Source of the DNA: JABHCC01 sp964444375
GTDB taxonomy: Bacteria; Bacteroidota; Bacteroidia; Bacteroidales; UBA12481
DNA length: 37,132 nucleotides
Direction of reading: 5' to 3'
Assembly (NCBI GenBank): GCA_964444375.1
Contig: CAYUGX010000009.1
Location: 1-37,132 of the forward strand
Position 1 is the stretch's first letter. Every line of letters starts with the position of its first letter. The notes under the pieces were generated by a model. It was not told the DNA's origin. It did not search any database and saw only the letters and a list, made by a program, of their open reading frames with translations. This document shows, in pieces, positions 15,382 to 23,794 of this stretch. The position numbers and the translations under genes were made by a program.

Positions 15382-16614
15382 TTATTTGTATTTACCAGCA
15401 CAAACCACATACTGTTCACCATCGCTTCCGGTGGTGAGTTTGTAGTAGGTTGTTTTTTTGTATAAGCCACTTTTGTCAGGCTTGGTATAAATGTAATCGA
15501 CCCATCCGGTTCCTTGATCAAGAGCACCAGCCAAAATCTCATCGCGGAAAAGTTTTCCGGCAGCGTCGGGCTTTCCTTTGAAGTTTTTCCCAACAATGTT
15601 TTCATTGGCCGCATGAGCCACGATGGTGAGGTCTGTGTCGTATGCGAAACTGTATAGTGCTGGAATATCAGCGTCTCGATACGGACTATCTTGTTTATTC
15701 ATTTTAGCGATTGTTCCTGGGGTGTCTTGTTCCAGATCTGATGCGGTTGTATTGACCAGCCCAATTACCCGATCATCAGGGATCGGATCTTCGGCCTGCA
15801 GAATCACCGTGTATTTCTGCAAGATTTTCTCTACTGTGCTGCTGCCATCAACATCCTTATCATTATTCAGGTCATCAAGAGCCTCCTGGAACCAGTTGAT
15901 CAGGTTACCCGATACAGAGGGGTTGAAAGCATAGAACAACTGGTCAACTTGCAGGGTAAAGGCAACCGTAAAGTTTGCTGGATCTTCACCCATTGAAGAC
16001 AGGATGAGCTGATTGGCTTGCTCACTGTAGGATATGCAACGCACTTCTCTATCAAATAAGGCGGTATATAGCATCTCAGGATTGTCGTACTTGCGTATAT
16101 TGCCCTGATCCACTCCTTTATCTCGTAACAAGGAAAAGCTGGGGTAACCGTCCACAACACCAAAAGTATAGTTATTGAGGTCTGCCTCGCTTTGGATTTT
16201 AACCCCTTCACCGGCTTGGGCTATGATTACTTCCTTATGCGGAGCAATTGGCCCTACCCATTTGAACAGATCAGTGCGTTCCTCATTTTTAACCATGGAA
16301 AACAATACCGTTCCTTCGGTACTGAGCACTTGCTCATAGCCATCGGTCCAAGAGGTTAGCTGCACATCCTGACTACTCAGATCAAGGCCGTTCTTTTCAA
16401 ATATGAGGTCCAGAATTTCAATCGAAACACCATTCAGGCTTCCCGTTTCTCCATAATTGTAAGGTGGGAAATTCTCAGTTAGCCAGGTCAGAGACTCGGC
16501 TTCTTCAGCCAGATCACGATCACAATCACAGTCCCAAAGTTTACATCCTGAGAAAGTCAGGGAAAAAATAAGGATTGCCATAGAAATAAACTGAGTAAAT
16601 CGGTCAAGTTTCAT
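15382..16614 (-). CDS. Lipoprotein with solute-binding (SBP_bac_3-like) and Cache domains
   Basis: The 410-residue product has a lipobox ending in Cys24 (FSLTFSGCK). Residues about 42-275 resemble family 3 periplasmic solute-binding proteins: LTWLTENFPPYNYGETGSLN, GVSIEILDLIFEKNG, then TFGVVDGYPSFSLLRD. Residues about 290-410 resemble a single Cache sensor domain: DADIPALYSFAYDTDLTIVA, NIVGKNFKGKPDAAGKLFRD, GTGWVDYIYTKPDKSGLYKK and a final AGKY. Both halves bind small ligands in other proteins, but here no kinase, chemotaxis or cyclase domain follows. It would sit on the envelope as a ligand-binding lipoprotein. No ABC transporter genes are adjacent. It converges with adk and diverges from the sialate esterase gene. 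Confidence 0.8.
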   Translation of the reverse strand: MKLDRFTQFISMAILIFSLTFSGCKLWDCDCDRDLAEEAESLTWLTENFPPYNYGETGSLNGVSIEILDLIFEKNGLDLSSQDVQLTSWTDGYEQVLSTEGTVLFSMVKNEERTDLFKWVGPIAPHKEVIIAQAGEGVKIQSEADLNNYTFGVVDGYPSFSLLRDKGVDQGNIRKYDNPEMLYTALFDREVRCISYSEQANQLILSSMGEDPANFTVAFTLQVDQLFYAFNPSVSGNLINWFQEALDDLNNDKDVDGSSTVEKILQKYTVILQAEDPIPDDRVIGLVNTTASDLEQDTPGTIAKMNKQDSPYRDADIPALYSFAYDTDLTIVAHAANENIVGKNFKGKPDAAGKLFRDEILAGALDQGTGWVDYIYTKPDKSGLYKKTTYYKLTTGSDGEQYVVCAGKYK

Positions 16615-16623
16615 GATAAAAGA

Positions 16624-16652
16624 TTTGGTCGTTGATTTGTTTGCTACTTTAA
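16624..16652 (+). promoter_or_regulatory. Candidate Bacteroidota promoter for the sialate esterase gene
   Basis: TTTG at 16624-16627 and TACTTTAA at 16645-16652 are 17 bases apart, near the TTTG / TAnnTTTG pattern. They lie about 35 bases before the ATG at 16687. The minus strand of the same gap contains TACCTTTA, which could serve the divergent lipoprotein gene. Confidence 0.35.
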
Positions 16653-16686
16653 AGGTACGTAATTTACCTCAGCTAAATTCCTGAAC

Positions 16687-18294
16687 ATGAAACGACTTCT
16701 TACCTTTTTGACGATCGCCACTGTTTTAACAACCGTGGCAACAGCCCAATTGAAATTGGCTCATATTTTTGACAACCACATGGTGATCCAGCGTGAACAG
16801 TCCGTACGGGTCTGGGGTTGGGGCGATCCAGATAAAGAAGTGGTAGTAGAATTTGATGGACAAATGCAGAAATCTACGGTGCAACAAGATGGCAGTTGGG
16901 AGCTGTTCCTCGAACCCATGCAGGCCAATAGTACAGGGCAGCTGTTTAAGGTAAGCTGTGAGGGAGATGCTTTTGTTTATCAGAATGTGCTGATTGGTGA
17001 TGTATGGCTTTTGACCGGCCAATCAAACATGGAATTCGACCTGATGCGCTGTATGCATGGCGATGAGGAAGTAGCCTCAGCCAATTTTCAAAATATTCGC
17101 TTGATGACTTTACGTGCCAGTTTCCAGCCTGAGCCTCAAGACGATTTTATACGACTGAACGAATGGGATGGCTGGTATGGTCGCTATGATCTGAAAGGCT
17201 TCTGGTTGGTTTGCTCACCACAAACGGTACCCACTTTTTCAGGCATGGGCTATGTTTTTGGCAGACGCCTGCACATGGCCACTGAGATCCCGATCGGAAT
17301 GGTCGATATATCAGTAGGCGGTACCACGATTGAAGCATGGATCACGAGAGAAAAGCTGTTGGAGGTCCCAGCCAACACTGGCCTACTGGATCTCTGGGAT
17401 AAACGCATAGAACTGGATCCAAAAAAAGCCAACGACCGCAATAATCCCGGAGGACCCTATAATGGTATGATGGCCCCAATAAAGGGTATGGCCCTGAAAG
17501 GCATCATCTGGCATCAGGGATTCAATAATGCCCTCGGTGACAGTCGTCCCAAGCTGTATACCAAAAACCTGCAGTTGATGATTGAGGAATGGCGATCAGC
17601 CTTTGACAATCAAAATCTTCCCTTCGGAATCATTGAGTTAAGTGCTGGCGGACAACCCCAAACCCTCGATAATTTCCAGCAAACCCTTGCCGATGCAGGT
17701 ACCTATATCCGAGAAGCTCAGCTTCAGGCTTATAAAGACCTACCGGAGGTAGGATTCGTCGCGGCCTATGATGAACAGGTCGATTGGTATCATCCGCAAA
17801 AAAAGGCAGTTCTAGGTGAACGGATTGCCCGCTGGGCACTGGCTGAAGAGTATGGCTATGAATTTGGATGGGAACCCACTTTACCTGTGAAATTTTACAT
17901 CCGGGAGGGAGAAATTCAAATTGAATTGAGCAAAGAAGTCCGCACCCACGATGGAAGGCCCATGTATGGTTTCGCTTTGGCGGGCAAAGACAAAAAATTC
18001 TATCCAGCCGAAGTAAAATATCTGGTCACTGGCAAAGATGACAGGGGACGAGATATTCAAGACCGCAAGGTTTTGGTTGTAAGTACTAAAAAGGTAAAAA
18101 AACCAGTTGCTGTTCGCTACGCCTGGGCCCGGAATCCGTTGGGCAATCTAGTCACACAAGCTCATCATGAGCGGGTGATACCTGTCCCCGCTTTCAGAAG
18201 CGACAACTGGGATTGGCCAGAGGCCCCGATGGTTGAAGGGAATACCGAGGAGTTTAAGAAGCATCGGGAGAAGGTTCGAGCATTAAAGAAGTAG
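16687..18294 (+). CDS. Sialate O-acetylesterase (SGNH hydrolase)
   Basis: The 535-residue protein has a signal peptide (MKRLLTFLTIATVLTTVATA) and an SGNH-type esterase domain. The nucleophile block is DVWLLTGQSNMEFDL with Ser113; the C-terminal catalytic pair is in DWYHPQKKAVLGERIARWAL (Asp366, His369). GMAPIKGMALKG-like sequence and WHQGFNNA take the place of the family's WYQGESNA block. By family it removes O-acetyl groups from sialic acid or acetylated xylan-type sugars in the periplasm or outside. With GH20, GH29, GH95 and GH2 genes in the window, an animal- or algal-type complex glycan is a plausible target. It starts 72 bases from a divergent gene and ends just before a large inverted repeat. 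Confidence 0.9.
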   Translation: MKRLLTFLTIATVLTTVATAQLKLAHIFDNHMVIQREQSVRVWGWGDPDKEVVVEFDGQMQKSTVQQDGSWELFLEPMQANSTGQLFKVSCEGDAFVYQNVLIGDVWLLTGQSNMEFDLMRCMHGDEEVASANFQNIRLMTLRASFQPEPQDDFIRLNEWDGWYGRYDLKGFWLVCSPQTVPTFSGMGYVFGRRLHMATEIPIGMVDISVGGTTIEAWITREKLLEVPANTGLLDLWDKRIELDPKKANDRNNPGGPYNGMMAPIKGMALKGIIWHQGFNNALGDSRPKLYTKNLQLMIEEWRSAFDNQNLPFGIIELSAGGQPQTLDNFQQTLADAGTYIREAQLQAYKDLPEVGFVAAYDEQVDWYHPQKKAVLGERIARWALAEEYGYEFGWEPTLPVKFYIREGEIQIELSKEVRTHDGRPMYGFALAGKDKKFYPAEVKYLVTGKDDRGRDIQDRKVLVVSTKKVKKPVAVRYAWARNPLGNLVTQAHHERVIPVPAFRSDNWDWPEAPMVEGNTEEFKKHREKVRALKK

Positions 18295-18298
18295 TTTT

Positions 18299-18365
18299 AC
18301 CTCACCCCCAGCCCCTCTCCCTCACCGCAGAGCGGCGAGCGGGAGAGGGGGTTAGGGGGTGAGGT
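18299..18365. repeat. Long inverted repeat between convergent genes
   Basis: The left arm (18299-18321) begins acctcacccccagcccctct and the right arm (18341-18365) begins gggagagggggttagggggt. They pair over about 23 bases with a small bulge and a 19-base centre that itself contains gcagagcggc. It occupies nearly the whole gap between two converging stop codons, so it may act as a bidirectional terminator; it also looks like a mobile hairpin element. Confidence 0.8.
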
Positions 18366-18369
18366 GTAG

Positions 18370-19770
18370 TTAACGAATAATTATCTTCCTCTGCCCCAAC
18401 AACCGTAAAGAATCAGCAAGCTCCATAATATAGACGCCAACCGGGATATTGGAAGATTTTAAATCAATCTTTCGACTGGTTTCTCCGGTTTGCAAAATGG
18501 TACTTGTTACCTCTTGCCCGGCAAGATTGAATAGTTTAATAGAAATGTCTTGAGTATGACTTTGATTTAGCAACAGGGTGAGGTACTCCTCTGCGGGGAT
18601 AGGATAGATGCTAAATTCCAAGCTCTCCATCTCAAACCACTCCACATCGCTCAAATCAACCACCGGAAAAGGCATACTCCCCGGCCCGCCATGAGCACCT
18701 ATGTCATTAATTAGTGAGCCCTGAGCCGGTGCCAATGCGGATCCCGGATTATCCGGATCCTCCGGATCATTGTACGAAGCGTGTTGATTTCCGCCGTCAA
18801 TGCAAGCATTCCCATCTGGTAGGGTATAAGAATAATCTGAAAAGCCTGGAGCAGCATCTATATTGCCTTCTCCACTGCGCCCACCCTGGATATTGCAATA
18901 GCTGAAAATACCTGAGCCGGATATCTGAGCTGCAGTTCGGGCTGAATTGTTGTAGATGATGTTATTGGTGGCATGGACTGTGGTTGACATGATCCAAAAA
19001 CCACCACCCGATGAGGCCGAATAGTTGTTGATGATGGTATTGTTTTCAATGATTTTTCGATCTGGACCATTGCCATAGGCCCAGATTCCACTGCCGCCAA
19101 AATCCTGACCGCCAAAATTGCCGGCAATGATGTTGTTTCTAATGATGGCTGCACTGAAATTTAGCACAATGCCACCGCCATAACGACCTTCATTTTTGAG
19201 AATCAGGTTATTGAGGATCTGTGGATTACCGTCACCCACCCGGATAGCTCCACCACCTGAACTAGTGCAGCCAGAACGTCTTTTTAGGGCTTCATTGTGC
19301 CGGATGATGTTATTTCGTATCACCGGTGAGGCAGCCTGTATCAAGATCCCACCTCCTTCCATGTAATAATAGCCTCGGTTGTGTTCATCCTCCCAGTAGG
19401 TCCCGGTACCTGCCGTCAAAGTAAAACCCGCCAACACACAGCCTTCGTTTTCACCATTAATGATCAGTACACAACTGGCGGTATCACTGTGGGTGGGCTG
19501 ACTGCCATTGATGATGGTGTTCTTGATGTCATCGGTATTACCAGTCAAGATATAATGGCTGGCAACCACGATATTCTTACCGTTGAAATTGATATTCTCA
19601 AAATATTCACCAGGTGCGACCAAAACGGTATCGCCCGGGTTGGCCACATTGATACCGGCCTGTATACTGGCCTGATCGGCAGGTATATGAATGGTTTGTG
19701 CTTCGACCAGCTTAGTGCATAGAATCAGTGCCACAACAATGGATAACGACGCCAAATATTCTCTTTTCAT
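18370..19770 (-). CDS. Secreted right-handed parallel beta-helix protein with T9SS sorting domain
   Basis: The 466-residue protein has a signal peptide (SLSIVVALILCTKLVEA). The IHIPADQASIQAGINVANPG opening is typical of parallel beta-helix pectate-lyase-like proteins. Residues about 90-290 show repeated coils: VIRNNIIRHNEA, ILNNLILKNEG, IIRNNIIAGNFGG, IIENNTIINNYS and ATNNIIYNNSA. The C-terminal 80 residues are a type A sorting domain: FSIYPIPAEEYLTLLL, ISIKLFNLAGQEV, GVYIMEL and a final basic RKIIIR. It should be exported through the type IX system and left on or released from the cell surface. No lyase active-site residues can be assigned, so the role (polysaccharide lyase or adhesin) is open. 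Confidence 0.88.
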   Translation of the reverse strand: MKREYLASLSIVVALILCTKLVEAQTIHIPADQASIQAGINVANPGDTVLVAPGEYFENINFNGKNIVVASHYILTGNTDDIKNTIINGSQPTHSDTASCVLIINGENEGCVLAGFTLTAGTGTYWEDEHNRGYYYMEGGGILIQAASPVIRNNIIRHNEALKRRSGCTSSGGGAIRVGDGNPQILNNLILKNEGRYGGGIVLNFSAAIIRNNIIAGNFGGQDFGGSGIWAYGNGPDRKIIENNTIINNYSASSGGGFWIMSTTVHATNNIIYNNSARTAAQISGSGIFSYCNIQGGRSGEGNIDAAPGFSDYSYTLPDGNACIDGGNQHASYNDPEDPDNPGSALAPAQGSLINDIGAHGGPGSMPFPVVDLSDVEWFEMESLEFSIYPIPAEEYLTLLLNQSHTQDISIKLFNLAGQEVTSTILQTGETSRKIDLKSSNIPVGVYIMELADSLRLLGQRKIIIR

Positions 19771-19843
19771 CGCTAAAAGGTTTTATGTACGATAAATATA
19801 TGAAACATTTATTTGTGGTATTTTAGTCAACAAATCAAAGCGG

Positions 19844-20959
19844 ATGAAATCAAAGGAGCGACTGCTTCTTGCCCTGAATGGCGAGAAACCCGATCGGATG
19901 CCGGCCTCATTGCATCAATGGCAGCCTTATCATTTAGATAAGCACATGAATGGGATCTCTGATCTCGAGGCCTTTCGGGTTGTTGGTCTCGATGCCCAGA
20001 TCCAGTATTTTGAGGAGATGGCACAATTTTGGCTGGTCGATGCTGATTTTACCCGATTCAACACCAAAGCGTGGCGAGATATTCCGACGGTGGTGAGTAA
20101 TGATCCCGATAATCGTTTGGTACATCATACTGTCGAGACTCCTGAAGGAAACCTGACCTACAAAACGGCTGGGGATCGAAAGACCACTTGGATCAATGAA
20201 TACATCATTAAGAACGACGATGACATCTATTTGATCGATAAGTACATGCCGGTCCCGGTGTTGACACTTGAACCCATTGAGAAAAGGTACAATGAAGTAG
20301 GTGATGATGGTATTTTGCGTGGATTTGTATGGGGTGATCAGGCAGGTTGCTGGCAACATGCGGCCTGCATGTTCGATATCACAGAGTTAATCATGGCCAC
20401 CTTTGAGAAACCCGATTGGGTGCATGAATTTCTTGGGATCTTGCTAAACAAAAAGCTGCGATTTATTGAAGGGATGAAAGGGGCAAAATTTGATCTGGTT
20501 GAAACCGGTGGCGGTTCATCGTCATCGACATTGATCTCACCCGATTTACACCGTGAATTCTGCCTGCCTTACGATCGCACCATGCACGATGCCTTACATT
20601 CCATTGGGCAGAAGATCACCTACCACACCTGTGGGGGAACCTTCGGTATAGAAGACATGATCGCAGACAATCACTGTGATGCATCTGAAACAATAGCCCC
20701 ACCCAGTGTAGGTGGTAACCAGGAGCCCTGGGAATTCAGGGATAAAATTGCCGGCCGAATAGCAATGATTGGCGGTTTGGATCAATTTAATGTGCTAACT
20801 GAAGGCTCCAAGGATTACATCGAAGAAAAGGTTAAAGAACTGTTTGAAAAAGTTGGACAAGACGGTGGTTTCATCTGTTCAGCTTCTGATCATTTCTTCG
20901 AAACCCCGGTTGAGCACCTGAAAGCTTTTGCGGAGGCAGCGAATGAATGTAGATATTAA
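19844..20959 (+). CDS. Uroporphyrinogen decarboxylase family protein (MtaA/MtbA-like methyltransferase)
   Basis: The 371-residue cytosolic protein opens with MKSKERLLLALNGEKPDRMP, the usual start of this superfamily. It has ISPDLHREFCLPYDRTMHDA and the YHTCGG motif (His261, Cys263), with a third candidate zinc ligand at Cys345 in GGFICSASDH. The His-x-Cys...Cys set is that of the zinc-dependent corrinoid methyltransferases rather than of heme-pathway HemE, and no tetrapyrrole genes are nearby. In the family such proteins move methyl groups between a corrinoid protein and a thiol, or demethylate methoxylated compounds. No corrinoid protein is in the window. The gene is 66 bases ahead of a SAM methyltransferase gene on the same strand. 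Exact substrate unknown. Confidence 0.82.
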   Translation: MKSKERLLLALNGEKPDRMPASLHQWQPYHLDKHMNGISDLEAFRVVGLDAQIQYFEEMAQFWLVDADFTRFNTKAWRDIPTVVSNDPDNRLVHHTVETPEGNLTYKTAGDRKTTWINEYIIKNDDDIYLIDKYMPVPVLTLEPIEKRYNEVGDDGILRGFVWGDQAGCWQHAACMFDITELIMATFEKPDWVHEFLGILLNKKLRFIEGMKGAKFDLVETGGGSSSSTLISPDLHREFCLPYDRTMHDALHSIGQKITYHTCGGTFGIEDMIADNHCDASETIAPPSVGGNQEPWEFRDKIAGRIAMIGGLDQFNVLTEGSKDYIEEKVKELFEKVGQDGGFICSASDHFFETPVEHLKAFAEAANECRY

Positions 20960-20985
20960 TTGGTAGACACACGCCGTGTGGCTCT

Positions 20986-21041
20986 ACTGAAAACTGTTCA
21001 CTGAAAACTGAAAACTTTTGAACTGATGACTGATGACTTCT
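20986..21041. repeat. Heptamer array overlapping a start codon
   Basis: Eight units in exact seven-base phase: actgaaa, actgttc, actgaaa, actgaaa, acttttg, aactgat, gactgat, gacttct. The ATG of the methyltransferase gene (21026) lies inside unit six, so the last units are also its first codons. Confidence 0.85.
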
Positions 21042-21805
21042 ACTCAAGCATTGCAGAATTATACGACGAGATTTTTCCATATAAACCCGTTCAAAAAGAG
21101 TTTGTTGAGCATCACCTTAAACCGAAGGGATCCTTGGGCGAGCAATGCGTGTTAGATATAGGATGCGGCACCGGCAGTCTGGCATTGCATCTGTCAAAAT
21201 CATACAGCACCATTATTGGCTTAGATCCTGACAAAGAGATGCTCGATCTGGCCCGAATCAAAGCATTGAAATTTAAGGCTGAACATCGCGACGAGCTGGA
21301 AGACCTTGGTACCTGGGTTTTTCTTGAAAAAGGCATGTTGGATTTGGAAAACGAGTTTGCTCCGGCATCCTTCGATGCGGTGCTGTGCTTTGGCAATACC
21401 CTGGTGCATCTGGCTGATCAAGAACAGATAAAGAGTTTTTTAAAACAGGCCTACCGGATAATGAAACCTGGAGCAGAACTGATGATGCAGATTATCAATT
21501 ATGATCGCATTCTTGACAATCAACTGGATGGTTTGCCGACAATTGAAAATGAGCTGATTAAATTCGAGCGTCGATACAGTTACCCGGACCAGGCTGAAGT
21601 AATTCGCTTTCAGACTACACTCACAATCAAAGAAACCCCGCAAATGATAGAAAACGATATCCCGTTACTTGCTATCAGACCTGCCTGGTTGAATTCTCAG
21701 GTGGAGCAAACCGGATTTGTCAATTTGAAAGAGTTCAGTAATTTTAAGGGAGAACCCTTTCATGTAGATGCACAACCATACATTTTAACTGCTGAAAAGA
21801 AATAG
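21026..21805 (+). CDS. Class I SAM-dependent methyltransferase
   Basis: The 259-residue protein has the SAM-binding motif I at VLDIGCGTGSLALHL (42-56), an acidic strand end at IIGLDPDKEML, and motif IV-like DAVLCFGNTLVHL. It is a soluble small-molecule-type methyltransferase; the substrate cannot be read. The start at 21026 is embedded in a heptamer repeat array, and MTDDFYSSIAELYDEIFP fits the usual N-terminal helix of the family, so this start is plausible. The next gene (GH20) begins 8 bases after its stop, suggesting cotranscription although no functional link is obvious. Confidence 0.85.
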   Translation: MTDDFYSSIAELYDEIFPYKPVQKEFVEHHLKPKGSLGEQCVLDIGCGTGSLALHLSKSYSTIIGLDPDKEMLDLARIKALKFKAEHRDELEDLGTWVFLEKGMLDLENEFAPASFDAVLCFGNTLVHLADQEQIKSFLKQAYRIMKPGAELMMQIINYDRILDNQLDGLPTIENELIKFERRYSYPDQAEVIRFQTTLTIKETPQMIENDIPLLAIRPAWLNSQVEQTGFVNLKEFSNFKGEPFHVDAQPYILTAEKK

Positions 21806-21813
21806 AAGACAAC

Positions 21814-23682
21814 ATGAAAAAGCTTTTACCCATATTCTTAGTCATTGTTACGGCCTGCAATACCACTGCCCAACAACCAGAATTACCCGCCCTGATCCCG
21901 GTTCCAGCAATCCTGAAAGCGAATTCAGGGAGCTTTCAACTAACTGAAAAAACCAAAATTGTCATCCCACCAGATTCACCAGAACTAAAAAAAATCGCAA
22001 ACTACCTGAATAGCCGACTCCAAAAAGACCTTGGGTTTATATTACCAATAACAAACAAAGGCTACAACAACTCTATCCAACTCCTAAGCAACGACCTCAA
22101 GTTACCCACCCAAAACAGTGAACCTTACACCCTGAACCCTGCACCCCACACCACCGAATCCTACCAACTCGACATAGAATCAAATACCATCCGCATTGCT
22201 GGCGCTTCAAATCACGGCGTTTTCAACGGTATCCAAACACTGATGCAGTTGATCCCGGTTGATTTTGACGGTGTGCTGCCTGCTGTTCACATCGAAGACC
22301 AACCCCGCTTTTCCTGGCGTGGATTGATGTTGGATGTTAGTCGCCATTTCTTTACCCTCGATGAAGTCAAAGACTACATTGACCAGATGGCGCATTATAA
22401 GTTCAATATTTTCCACTGGCACCTCACGGATGACCAGGGATGGCGTGTTGAAATTAAAAGTCTACCCAGGTTAACAGAGGTAGGTGCCTGGCGCGTTCCT
22501 CGTTCAGGAAAATGGTGGACTTATGATCCACCGAAAGAGGGAGAACATGCCACTTACGGAGGGTATTATACCCAAGATCAGATCCGGGAGGTGATCCAAT
22601 ATGCTGCCGACCGCTATATCCAGATTGTACCTGAAATTGATGTTCCCGGACATTCATTGTCTATGATTGCGGCTTATCCAGAGTTGTCATCAACAGAATT
22701 ACCCTATAAAGTGAATCCGGGGAGTAAGTTTTATACCATTGAAGACAATGCCCTCAATCCAGCCAAAGAAAGGGTATATGAAGTGATGGATTTGGTCTTT
22801 GGTGAGATTGCTGAACTCTTTCCCTTTGAATACATCCATGTGGGAGGTGATGAGTGTTATAAGGGCTTTTGGGCAAAAGATAAATTATGCAAGCAGCTCA
22901 TGAAGCAGGAAGGCTTTGAACATGTGAATGAATTGCAGAGTTACTTCATTAAACGAATGGAAAAGATCTTGCTATCAAAAGGCAAAAAACTGATTGGATG
23001 GGATGAGATCCTCGAAGGAGGTCTGGCGCCCGAGGCTACGGTGATGAGTTGGAGAGGTATGCGCGGAGGAATCATGGCTGCTGAGATGGGCCACCACGTG
23101 GTGATGACTCCTACTACCCATTGCTACCTGGATCTTTACCAAGGAGATCCGCAGGTTGAACCCGACACCTATTCTATGCTCAGACTCCAAGATGTGTACG
23201 CTTTTGAACCCGTTCCTGAAGGTGTGAAACCCGAGCTTGTGTTGGGAGGCCAAGGTAATCTCTGGACCGAAAGTGTGTATAATTTGCGTCATGCCCAATA
23301 CATGACCTGGCCAAGAAGCTTCGCCCTGGCAGAAGTGCTCTGGTCAGATAAAGAGGATCAGGAATGGAATGATTTTATTGGCCGAATGGAAGAACACTTT
23401 GTTCGCTTAGATGCAGCCGATGTGAAATACGCTGTATCGGTTTTCGATCCGATTATCAAACGAAAAGCTGATCAGATCGCAATGGAAACTGAAGTTGCAG
23501 ACTTGAGTATCCATTACTCCTTTGACGACAGTTATCCTGATACTCATTATCCAGTCTATGCCGGACCAATCGATATACCTGAAGGGGCTTCGATTCTACG
23601 CGTGGTCACATTCCGCAAAGGCATTCAGATGGGCAAACAAATGAAGCTGGAAATTGCGAAGATCCCAGAAAAGAAAGAGTGA
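21814..23682 (+). CDS. GH20 beta-N-acetylhexosaminidase
   Basis: The 622-residue protein begins with a lipoprotein-type signal (LVIVTAC, Cys15) and an N-terminal GH20b-like domain. The catalytic TIM barrel starts at FSWRGLMLDVSRHFFTLDEV and includes FHWHLTDDQGWRVEIK and HVGGDECYKGFW. The substrate-assisted catalytic pair is Asp346-Glu347. LIGWDEILEGGLAPEATVMS and WTESVYNLRHAQYMTWPR are also conserved. By family it releases terminal beta-linked GlcNAc or GalNAc from glycans or chitin fragments. Residues about 102-113 (EPYTLNPAPHTT) are encoded by five heptamers and lie between two conserved blocks of the N-terminal domain, an insertion typical of this genome rather than of the family. It is followed by 112 bases and then a fucosidase gene. 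Confidence 0.94.
   Translation: MKKLLPIFLVIVTACNTTAQQPELPALIPVPAILKANSGSFQLTEKTKIVIPPDSPELKKIANYLNSRLQKDLGFILPITNKGYNNSIQLLSNDLKLPTQNSEPYTLNPAPHTTESYQLDIESNTIRIAGASNHGVFNGIQTLMQLIPVDFDGVLPAVHIEDQPRFSWRGLMLDVSRHFFTLDEVKDYIDQMAHYKFNIFHWHLTDDQGWRVEIKSLPRLTEVGAWRVPRSGKWWTYDPPKEGEHATYGGYYTQDQIREVIQYAADRYIQIVPEIDVPGHSLSMIAAYPELSSTELPYKVNPGSKFYTIEDNALNPAKERVYEVMDLVFGEIAELFPFEYIHVGGDECYKGFWAKDKLCKQLMKQEGFEHVNELQSYFIKRMEKILLSKGKKLIGWDEILEGGLAPEATVMSWRGMRGGIMAAEMGHHVVMTPTTHCYLDLYQGDPQVEPDTYSMLRLQDVYAFEPVPEGVKPELVLGGQGNLWTESVYNLRHAQYMTWPRSFALAEVLWSDKEDQEWNDFIGRMEEHFVRLDAADVKYAVSVFDPIIKRKADQIAMETEVADLSIHYSFDDSYPDTHYPVYAGPIDIPEGASILRVVTFRKGIQMGKQMKLEIAKIPEKKE
22118..22152. repeat. Five degenerate heptamers inside the GH20 gene
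   Basis: Units gtgaacc, ttacacc, ctgaacc, ctgcacc and ccacacc, in exact phase over 35 bases, translated as part of EPYTLNPAPHT. Confidence 0.65.
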
Positions 23683-23750
23683 AATCTAAGGGCCTACAGT
23701 GAGTTGGCCCAGCAGCACGCATATGAACTAGTAATCAATCTCCGTGGTAA

Positions 23751-23769
23751 GGCCGCCATGCTGGCGGCC
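23751..23769. repeat. Perfect palindrome upstream of the GH29 gene
   Basis: ggccgcc and ggcggcc form a 7-bp stem around atgct, 26 bases before the GH29 start codon. It resembles the element at 12529-12545. The remainder of the 112-base gap (23683-23794) shows nothing else I can name. Confidence 0.7.
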
Positions 23770-23794
23770 ATGTAACAACCAACTACAACCAATC

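Noticed and set aside
19844..20959. HemE uroporphyrinogen decarboxylase of heme synthesis
   Set aside because: The zinc-ligand pattern and lack of tetrapyrrole neighbours fit the methyltransferase branch better.
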